A DNA stretch of 64,000 nucleotides from Saprospiraceae bacterium. Its GTDB lineage: Bacteria; Bacteroidota; Bacteroidia; Chitinophagales; Saprospiraceae. The position numbers and the translations under genes are program-made. Below, piece by piece: positions 53,801 to 61,700 of this stretch. How positions within the stretch are numbered: position 1 is the first letter of the stretch; each line of letters opens with the position of its first letter. The notes beneath the pieces were generated by a model. The model was not told the origin of the DNA and searched no databases. It worked only from the letters and a program-made list of their open reading frames with translations. The stretch covers positions 1-64,000 of the forward strand of contig JAHDFP010000001.1 of NCBI GenBank assembly GCA_020628095.1, given 5' to 3'.

Positions 53801-56800
53801 TTATTGCATTATTGATGGCAGGACAAAAATCATCTTCGTCCTTGATCTCGACAATTGTGTTACAGACGCTTTGGACACCATTAGCAGCAGTAACCACTAA
53901 TGCAACGGTGTTCATGCCCTGATCGGAGCAACCAAATCTTCTTTCTGTATCGTTAATATCAGAACTAAGGCTAAGGTCCACCTTATAGTTGCATGGATGA
54001 AAACTGCCGCTCTGTCCTAGACTGCTATTGTCCGCATTGAGCATATCGGCCGTAATCATAGCCATAATTGTATCTATACTTCCATTACCATCTAGGTCCA
54101 TCTCTTGCAATGGTATCGATAACCCTGACACACATAAGGGAACAGGAGGTGCCGTATTGACTATACGGATACGCTTAGAGCAGCTAGCCGTATTTCCGCA
54201 TCCATCAAAAAATTCTAATATAACATTATGCACACCCAATGGCATATCTTGCATAAAATTGACACGATTGTTATTATAGCTTTGTGTGGCTTCTATGTTA
54301 TTGTCTACGAATTCGTCATAAGTTATTCTCGATGTGATTTCTCCATTGACAGTGCAAGCATCTGTTGCGGCTACTGAGACATTGACAGAAGTTAGATCGC
54401 AGCTTGCCGTATTTATAGTTACATCATCACAACCAGTACCTATAACCGGTGGATCAAAATCATTGACCTTGATGGCTTGATAAAAGGTGTCTGGTGTGTA
54501 TCCCATGACATCTTCCATACATACATCTTTTACGATCCATTCCCTCAGTATTTTAAGGCATCCGTCGCTGTCATTAGAAAATCTAAAAGTCTCGTCTGTA
54601 TGCGGTAAAATTACTAAATCTGTACAAGCCGCACCACTTATATCAGGTCTACCAGTCACACTTGGATCTAGATTACTTCCACATCCATCATTAGTCTCAT
54701 AGTCTTCTGGCCAATCTATCATGGAGCTTGTCAGCGCAGCAGATGAGAGCAAACTAATCGTCTGCGTACAACTCACTGTACCATTGGCATCGCTTGCCGA
54801 CCAAGTCCTCACGATGTTACCCACGCCACAAGAATTAACAGACGTCACAAAAGAACTATCTATAGTAATTGCACATACATCCGAAGCCGTAGACGTACCA
54901 TAGGTATGGAGATTATCCATATCTATATTAGCACTACAATCCAGTGTCAAATCATTAGGACATGCGATGACGGGTGGCACCTTGTCTTGTACCTCTACTC
55001 TGACCATACAATCTCCACTGACTGAGCCAAACTCATCTATTACTCGGAATCCTACCATAATCTCTTGTCCCGCATCCGCACAACAGAAACTCACAGCGTC
55101 AGAGTATCCATAAGGGTCAGCTGTCTCATAGACATAATAATGTCTTGCCGTACCGTTAGCGACCTGCCATTCTCCATCCGCATTGGCGACTACATAATCG
55201 CCGACATTGAGCGGTTGCCCTGCTGCCCAATTAGTATATGAAGGAGTTACATGATCAGGCCATAAAAAAGTACCATCATGTCCTATATCTGATAATCCTA
55301 TATAATATGGATCAATAATGTGTTGACTTACCTGCTCATGCACCCAGACTGCTTCATTAGCACTTTCTAGAGTCAGTAGTGTACCACCAAAACCACTGGC
55401 AAAAGCAGTAGCCGCAGATCCAGATACTTTCCACTCAGATAGATAATAGAATCGAGTACTATCACGATGACCTAGATACTTCATATCCTTAAACTCAGGA
55501 ATCTGAAAACCACAATTATTATCAAATCTTTTGATCAATGTCTTATAAATGTCTCCACAGTTATCAAAACTCCCTTCATCAAAAGTGTCGGACCATGCCT
55601 TGGCTGTTCCATCTGATCTCAAGGAGACCACTACCCTATCGTCACACACGGCTGTCGGGTTAGAGCTATCGACGACGGTGACTGTATAGAATGTATCTAC
55701 TAGGTTTTCGCAGTTATCATAGACGAGATATCTGATAATATTTTCTCCTGCGGGCAGTATGACGTTCTGAGGTGTTGTTACGTTATTCAGAAAGCCACCA
55801 TCATAAGATATGTCTATCTCTAACACACTGCCACAATCATCACTTACCGTCGGAAGGGGAATTGTCACGCTGGCTTGGCAACTTGGCTGTGGTCCAGCGG
55901 CAACAGTTTGATTATTAGGAGGTGTGACGACTGGAGCTTCACGATCTGTTATTTCTATTTTCTGAGCATATACTGTATCTATGGTCGTATTACACCACCA
56001 TTCATAAACAGTCCATGTTCTCATATATTTTTTAGTACAGCCTATATCCGCAATTAGAAAATCTTCTTTAGTTACGCCTATATTACAATATGCACCATCG
56101 CTAGGATATAGTGCTTGTCCTTGGAAAGTCGGAGTGCCTGTAGAACCAACTGACGGAAAGCCGTCATCATCAAAAGTCACATCACTACATGACAAATTAG
56201 TCATACTGGAAAGCGTGAAAGAATTAGGCATCACTATATTATCTAAATCTATCCTACTGAATCTTACGGTTTGCTTACATGCGGCTGATATATTTCCATA
56301 ATTATCTACCGCTCTGTAGTAATAGCAATGTTCTTTGATGTGGTTCATATCACATGGCAAAGTTCTTATGTCCCTGCCCGTGAGCTCCACTGTCGCTGTA
56401 CCACAGGCATCTATAGCAATAGGTGTAACCGCCGTCGTATCAAAACAAGCCAAGACTGTATCTCGACACATTATAACAGGCGCCAGCTTATCCTCTACAT
56501 TGATATGTGACCAACAGGAATTGCCATCAGAGGCAGTCACCTTGCCCGTCACAGTATGACCTATATGATCCAATGTCAGAGAATCTCCTGATACGACTTG
56601 TCCACCTCGATCGGTAAGCATCACATCATAAGTTATACCAGACCGCATGTCGGATAATAACTCATCAGGAGTAACTAGGGAAACACAATTACTATCAAGA
56701 GATACATTGACCACTTGAACGCATGAAATTTGTGCATATCCACTGGATAGACACACCATTATCAATAATTGAATCATTGAAAAGGTCTTCGAAAGACGGG

Positions 56801-56840
56801 GGAGTCTTTCGGTTCGGTTTTTAGAATTTTTCGAAAGCAT
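50817..56840 (-). CDS. Giant HYR-type secreted protein with C-type lectin, dockerin and T9SS type A domain
   Basis: 2007 residues with a signal peptide after a basic start (IQLLIMVCLSSGYAQ). Many Cys-rich HYR-like beta domains (APVIMCRDTVLAC, PPVIACPNDLTLDCS). A C-type-lectin-like domain at residues ~465-575 shows FYYLSEWKVSGSAATAFA, LLTLESANEAVWVH, YYIGLSDIGHDGTFLWPD and GEWQ. Three related ~190-residue units follow (53880-52070). Near residue 1600 come a CarboxypepD_reg-like strand pair and a dockerin with two calcium-type helices (HPLNGVSTLDLVHIQNHI and ADIDNSGSITATDLLELRK), then a cohesin-like beta domain (GFQYSLQVDES) and a T9SS type A sorting domain (LYQNEPNPW, VEIVFYDMNGRLLY, KMLLIKR). 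Cell-surface or secreted; partner unknown. Confidence 0.9.
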   Translation of the reverse strand: MLSKNSKNRTERLPRLSKTFSMIQLLIMVCLSSGYAQISCVQVVNVSLDSNCVSLVTPDELLSDMRSGITYDVMLTDRGGQVVSGDSLTLDHIGHTVTGKVTASDGNSCWSHINVEDKLAPVIMCRDTVLACFDTTAVTPIAIDACGTATVELTGRDIRTLPCDMNHIKEHCYYYRAVDNYGNISAACKQTVRFSRIDLDNIVMPNSFTLSSMTNLSCSDVTFDDDGFPSVGSTGTPTFQGQALYPSDGAYCNIGVTKEDFLIADIGCTKKYMRTWTVYEWWCNTTIDTVYAQKIEITDREAPVVTPPNNQTVAAGPQPSCQASVTIPLPTVSDDCGSVLEIDISYDGGFLNNVTTPQNVILPAGENIIRYLVYDNCENLVDTFYTVTVVDSSNPTAVCDDRVVVSLRSDGTAKAWSDTFDEGSFDNCGDIYKTLIKRFDNNCGFQIPEFKDMKYLGHRDSTRFYYLSEWKVSGSAATAFASGFGGTLLTLESANEAVWVHEQVSQHIIDPYYIGLSDIGHDGTFLWPDHVTPSYTNWAAGQPLNVGDYVVANADGEWQVANGTARHYYVYETADPYGYSDAVSFCCADAGQEIMVGFRVIDEFGSVSGDCMVRVEVQDKVPPVIACPNDLTLDCSANIDMDNLHTYGTSTASDVCAITIDSSFVTSVNSCGVGNIVRTWSASDANGTVSCTQTISLLSSAALTSSMIDWPEDYETNDGCGSNLDPSVTGRPDISGAACTDLVILPHTDETFRFSNDSDGCLKILREWIVKDVCMEDVMGYTPDTFYQAIKVNDFDPPVIGTGCDDVTINTASCDLTSVNVSVAATDACTVNGEITSRITYDEFVDNNIEATQSYNNNRVNFMQDMPLGVHNVILEFFDGCGNTASCSKRIRIVNTAPPVPLCVSGLSIPLQEMDLDGNGSIDTIMAMITADMLNADNSSLGQSGSFHPCNYKVDLSLSSDINDTERRFGCSDQGMNTVALVVTAANGVQSVCNTIVEIKDEDDFCPAINNAIIFEACEDYEIYVLPCENFLDFNIFAESPTCNNSFDLTYEFVVDFNSDGTIDDVGSGFGNFLHYFTDVAGLGPHTITASFSDQCGNTSVCNKTVTVTVDDFIRTEPICQDRAFVTISNGAGELPIDQVVNPIYFSCDVFGDFGFSPDLSVKLLEFDCDDLPEDTITVYGLNIDGVIESCIAIVDLFESDNSCSGGGGNLEILNCIDYSFQVPPCEEFVEFYVEGFSPDCPVPEDLTYSYEVDFLTDGIIDTSGTGFGVGFSLFEQYAGVGDHTLSIIFTDACGNTESCTSVVTTEIDTFLLPPYSTTCAPSLSLRLVNGTYELQIEELVDPLLNECDIRSSFGFNSDLSQKTIDITCDDLPFVDVNVFGSLPNGINIECTVRVDVFDFDEDCGNEFFAFTYGCETETIPVYACDIHDRKELSFGATSSCDHPGGDVEQYTLEIDWDKDGTVETYTSHEGDFFYPINYALGNHSAIITAFDFCGNSIQCVKNFTIEAVELDPGFCFDREFSYLNQNGENQISLRDLLYEENCSASFSPLVSITSLDIDCSTGERSFVNVYLTDVYPDGTDTTCIVEIIIENFDEICGSNAPQIISGNIATEANSPIPDVGIELEGSPFDIEYTETDGAYAFPSMPTGGTYRVNPIKDDHPLNGVSTLDLVHIQNHIIGKKILDSPYKMIAADIDNSGSITATDLLELRKLILGKVEDFSHNTSWRMVDAVYRFSDPENPFSRSFPENYMIQSFDEAMRIDFVGIKTGDVNNTVETALSDTPIEGRTSDVIAMSIVDQALDYGHAYTVRMDLSQWAGADGFQYSLQVDESGLGMIDVSSNLPSFGENNYHLISDNSVLNVSWNGEKIEQDNYIEVAFISKKEGKLSDLIGMDETITAEVYKDERIYDVALLFDQGSGLASAVTLYQNEPNPWTEYTDVHYLLDKEQEVEIVFYDMNGRLLYKEIKTGSKGLNTTRVDHTQLNSSGIIYYELITENERLREKMLLIKR

Positions 56841-56856
56841 ACATCTTCTTTTGTAT

Positions 56857-56900
56857 AAATACTTATCCTTTATAAGTACTTAGTATACGCGAATACTTAT
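56857..56900. promoter_or_regulatory. Palindromic AATACTTAT repeats upstream of the 50817-56840 gene
   Basis: Two direct copies of AATACTTAT (56858-56866, 56892-56900) and one inverted copy (56872-56881) lie within 45 bp, 17-60 bp upstream of the start codon. The first and inverted copies form a 9-of-10 bp hairpin. This may be an operator or a 5' leader structure. No protein partner can be named. Confidence 0.35.
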
Positions 56901-57037
56901 GCCGTTTTTGGGAACGAACAACAAACATATTAAATATTTTTATAATATTTAAAAGTCTGTAAATAAATATTTTAAACTAATTACTTGTCTCAGGAGAACA
57001 ATTCCTTATAATTACCCGTCCACATGGAGGAGGGTAA

Positions 57038-58426
57038 TTAGTTCTTAAGCCGAAAAAGAGTAGGATTATCAAAAGCGGTGAGATCATAGACAATCGACTC
57101 TAACAGTACATTGACGGTCACAAAGGCATGGATACGATCATTATCCAGAACGAATTTGTCAATTTTGATTTTTCGCACATCGACATTCAGATCTAATTGA
57201 TCTTCTACCTTATAGTTTTCTACTTGAGCATCAATAATATTCTGCAACTCCATCATATTATCATTAAGTGAAAATTGCATCATCTCTTTGAGTTGATTCT
57301 TAATTTTACCCTTGAATAGCCATGCCGCCGCTTTTTTTACGACATTTCTGGTTTTGATATTGATGTCTATATCATCTGTATAAAATCTCTGGTTATCATT
57401 ATCAAAAACAGGTTTTCCACTTATGATCAGGTCTCCATTGATTGTTCCTGATACATTGGATATCACCTCTAGCTTATCCTGCCTTTTTCTCAGATCTATA
57501 TCATTTATAGTAATGTGCTTACCGTCGTTTTCAAATCTCTGACCTTGATAATTTTCTTTTAGATAACGATTGATCTTATCATAAGAGACATCCATCACCA
57601 TATTTACATGAGATGTATCGTCGAGTTTTTTCTCCCACGAAAAAGCTGGCAATTTGATTCCTGAGATGCGATCCGTAGGCTTTTCTGAGCTCAACTTAGT
57701 AGTACCATGTACAGTCAGATTTCCTATGGCATATTCTGCCGTATTTTCTATATCTGACATATATATCTGGTTAGGACGCAAGACCAGCCAAGAGTTAAGT
57801 ACAGTATCTAGAAGAATAGGCTGCTCTACATGCTGCATCATACCCAATACTCGATTTCTAAAATCCAATTGCTCAGATACTGAGAGGTCGATTTGTTGCT
57901 CAAAGCTCTCCTTACTTCTATCTATGATCGTATTAGCTAATGAAGCAATACTTAGCTTAAGACCACCAAGGTTTAACTTCGGTTCTTCTATCCATTCATA
58001 ATCTTTCAATATGGTCTCCGTGATGACTGTCCAATTAGTATCCACATCTATCTTGGAGATAAAGGTCAATTGTATAGAACCATTCGCCTCTATATCCTTG
58101 AATATTGTCTCTTTGTGCAGATAGATAGATATGGGCAAAGTGGTCAGCACCTCTCTTCCCAAAAACTCCATCGTAGCGTCTTCGGTTTTTGATAACTTGA
58201 CTTGACTTCCGAGCGCCTCTATCTCCATATCTGTCTGCAAGTAATTATCTATCAAAATATTGAACGTATCATTAATAGCTTCCTTATCTATTTTGAAATG
58301 TACGTTGAGAGTTGACATAAGTTCTGGCATCACAAAAGGGGTATCTATTTCTTCTATAGTGGAAACATTCTTTTTGCTACAAGAATATATGGACAGGAGA
58401 GCAAATAATAAAATGGTTAATCTCAT
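57038..58426 (-). CDS. DUF4403-like lipoprotein
   Basis: 462 residues. Lipobox LLSIYSC places the lipidated Cys at residue 16. The mature chain shows the DUF4403 pattern: a conserved start around residues 40-60 (LNVHFKIDKEAINDTFN), repeated amphipathic strands of a TULIP-like tubular fold, YAIGNLTVHGT, and a late helical segment (KKAAAWLFKGKIKNQLKEM). DUF4403/TULIP-like proteins are thought to bind lipids or hydrophobic ligands, but the family has no established function. It sits between two paralogous T9SS cargo genes on the same strand. Start at ATG 58426. Confidence 0.78.
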   Translation of the reverse strand: MRLTILLFALLSIYSCSKKNVSTIEEIDTPFVMPELMSTLNVHFKIDKEAINDTFNILIDNYLQTDMEIEALGSQVKLSKTEDATMEFLGREVLTTLPISIYLHKETIFKDIEANGSIQLTFISKIDVDTNWTVITETILKDYEWIEEPKLNLGGLKLSIASLANTIIDRSKESFEQQIDLSVSEQLDFRNRVLGMMQHVEQPILLDTVLNSWLVLRPNQIYMSDIENTAEYAIGNLTVHGTTKLSSEKPTDRISGIKLPAFSWEKKLDDTSHVNMVMDVSYDKINRYLKENYQGQRFENDGKHITINDIDLRKRQDKLEVISNVSGTINGDLIISGKPVFDNDNQRFYTDDIDINIKTRNVVKKAAAWLFKGKIKNQLKEMMQFSLNDNMMELQNIIDAQVENYKVEDQLDLNVDVRKIKIDKFVLDNDRIHAFVTVNVLLESIVYDLTAFDNPTLFRLKN

Positions 58427-58790
58427 ATACGAAATTCAAGTTATATATCTTAAAACGAAAAGAAGCCAAAATGAAATACATTTTGGCTTCTTTATAAGAA
58501 CTTTAACTAAGATTATAAATATTCGAAACAGATTGTAAAAATCTTAATTACACAAGAATGTTCACACAAGATTTTTTTGGGGTAACATTAAAATTATCCT
58601 TTAGCTTCCTATGTTAATATTCTTACTTGTATACTGTTCTTAAAATGATATAAAATCGATTTAAAAAAATAAAACAATAAGGGGGATGGCCTCTAAACAT
58701 TATTTAATGTGTCGAATTGGTCAAAAAAGTGTAAAATAAAATCAGAGACCTGCTGCTCCATATCACAAGTTAAAAAGGTTAATTAATATT
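58427..58790. other. Intergenic region with two hairpins
   Basis: About 360 bp between two minus-strand genes. It holds a perfect 15-bp hairpin with 5-base loop (58459-58493) and a 9-bp inverted repeat (58537-58545 with 58568-58576). No coding frame is convincing. The promoter of the DUF4403-like gene should lie in the part nearest 58430. Confidence 0.5.
58459..58493 (-). terminator. Strong hairpin, probable terminator
   Basis: AAAGAAGCCAAAATG pairs perfectly with CATTTTGGCTTCTTT around AAATA or its complement. On the minus strand the right arm runs into CTTCTTTTCGTTTT. It ends transcription from the 58791 gene with a ~300-nt 3' tail, or acts in the leader of the DUF4403-like gene, whose start is 33 bp away. 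Confidence 0.6.
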
Positions 58791-61700
58791 CTATTTCAAG
58801 AGTAACATTTTACTATTTCCTTTGTAATGGTCTGTTATTACCTCGTAGTAAATAACACCATTTGCGCCAAGCTCATGCTTATATATCGTAAGCTCATTGA
58901 TACCGATTACCGTTTCTATATCCTTAGATAATAAGACCTTACCATCTACATCATAGAACATCACTTTGGCATCTCCTAGATGCGGTGCGTAGAACCTGAC
59001 ATTAGTCATTTCTGACCAAGGGTTAGGTTGATTCTGATAGAGTACAAACTCTTCTGATGTAGCACTATCCTTGGTATAATTAAAGTCTATGTCATGTATA
59101 CCAGACTCCGAGTAGGCTTCCGCATTCATATACTTCTCATCTATCTGGAATACCTCTGAGGACCAGATAGGTGCCTTAGCTCTCATAGATATGGTGAATA
59201 GATCATTACCTACGTCTTTGCTCTCAGTCGTCTTATGCCAACTCATTCTGATCTCTCCATTATAGAATGCATCTATATTAAAGTTGTTATCCATTAGATC
59301 AGATACATGTGCATCATAATGTAGCATCTCTACCCTATTGTTATCTAAGCTAAGAGACATTTGCAATCCTTCTATCTTATCCAGCATCTCTGACCCCAAA
59401 GTCAAAGTAATAAGATCACCTACCTGATACAGTTTTTCTTCTATATCAAATACAAATTTTTCTTCGTTTCTCTTTTCGATGACCTCATCATATAGATTGG
59501 CTACAACCGTATTGTTAACATCACCTACCTTAACTCCGACGAAGTCCACAACCATATTTTCATTGAACTGAGCTATGTGATATTGCTCTGGCAATGCATT
59601 AATAAATGGCTGAAGAGGATCCACAAAATCATGGTGTGCATCTATCATTCTCCATGATGTATTATCAGGCAACTCATCATAGACACCCAAGATTAACTTT
59701 CTAAGTTCGATCAAATCCAATGCCGTTATGGTCTCGGAATTATCTACATCCGCCGCTATGATTTTGTACGGAGATGACAATAGCTGATTACCTAAGATGT
59801 GCTTTTGGATAGCAATCAAATCAGAAGTAGATACACCATTAAGGTAATCTTTATCCTTTTCAGGAATTACCTTATACTGACCACCAGTTTCCATCGTAGG
59901 GAAAGCATACTTTCCATCCTGATCCGTCATAGTCTCAAAAGGGCTACCCGCTAACTCCACTTCTACCTCAGCCACCATATCATGATCTTCAGTAAAGACC
60001 TCACCCGCGACACGAGATGTAATATTAGTTGTCATACAATGTCCATTTCCATCTAATACCTGAAGGATACTTGTACAATCATTGACTAATACGTTATCAT
60101 GCCAGAAGTATACAATATAATCTGTGATACCTAAGAAACTACAATCTACAGTCATTACATCTACATTAGGATCTGTATCACTCCAAGATATCTGAAACTG
60201 ATTGTCATCACAGATACTACAGAACACCGCATCTGTCAAGTCCACTGGTACATCCACCATCATATTAGGCTCTATCGTTACGATAATCTTGTCACACGTT
60301 TTGATAGTTGCCGTGACATCTATTACCTGTACATCATAAGCATGTGTTGCTGTATTTCCGCATACATCAGTTGCCGTCAATGTAACCGTAGTACTGCCAG
60401 TATATGTACCAGAGGCATCAGCCGAATTATTAGTAATGGCAAATGGCGAATCATTAGTCGCTGTAAATCCTGTTACACAATCCGTTACGGTCGCAGGTAG
60501 ATTTAAGAAAGTATCACATGATGCGAAAGTCGAATCTAATTCTATTCTTATATCACTCGGTGCATTAGTGATTTCTGGACCAATGTTATCTTGTAAGATA
60601 TAGTTCTGTGTAAAGTTCCATGACATGCCCTGACAATGGTCTGTCACAGTATAAGATCTTATGATCGCGTCATTACATGGATCGAATCCTGCCGTCGGAT
60701 CAGTATCTGTAAATGTTATTTCTATATCAGAACATTCTGCATTAGAGTCATCCACGACTGGTGGAAACTCAGGTAGATTATTAGGATCAAAGCAGTTATT
60801 AAGTCTGACAAATGTCGAATCAAATGTTATATCTGTTATACTTATAGGATTGTTAGGAGGGTTAATCGTGATTACTTGATCACAACTCGCCGTATTACCA
60901 AATCCATCTGTCACAGTAAACCTTCTCGTCAAAGTTCCCACGTTACAGCTGTTAGTATTATCTATAACATCCTCAGTTGTCATTGTATTACTACTACAGT
61001 TATCTAGGACTGTAGGCACACCAAACATAGATAGATCACTTACATCTGCTGTACAAGGAAGATTTTCGTTAGGTGGACATACGATAGTCGGTGGTAGCGC
61101 ATCTACTACAGTAACTACAGCATTACAAGTACTTGTAAGACCAGTAATAGTCGTTACTGTCAAGGTTACCACATTATCACCAATATCATCACAATCAAAA
61201 CTATCTGGAGTAACAGAATATGTGAAGTTAGACGCACCACATGGCGTACTACTTCCTCCGTCTACATCCACGCCTTGTATTATTACTTCTCCATTGGCAT
61301 TAAGACCCACTGTAATATCCTGACATCTTGCAGTCGGTGGTCCATTATCCGCAATAGTGACGAACGTAGAACAAGTACCCGTATTACCACAATCATCAGT
61401 AACTGTTACTGTAATAGGTAGTGGAGAATTAGGTACATCCGCACAAGTAAACATATCTGGCGTGACACTAGAAGCTGAAGAGGCAATCGCACAATTATCT
61501 GCGAAAGTCTGCAATACCGCATCCACCGTAATCACTTCTCCCGGCGCAAATATCAATCCTGATGTCAGAGCACATACAGGGTCAAGATTATCTTCTACAC
61601 TCACCAGTGTCGTACATGTACTCATATTACCTGCCTGATCAGTGGCCGTAGCCGTCACTGTTGTCGGACTGGCTTTATCACTGCAATCTAAAGACGAGAT

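Noticed and set aside
57008-57040. Inverted repeat AATTACCC/GGGTAATT at the end of the DUF4403-like gene as a terminator
   Set aside because: The stem is short with a long loop and no T-run on the minus strand, so it is not convincing as a rho-independent terminator.
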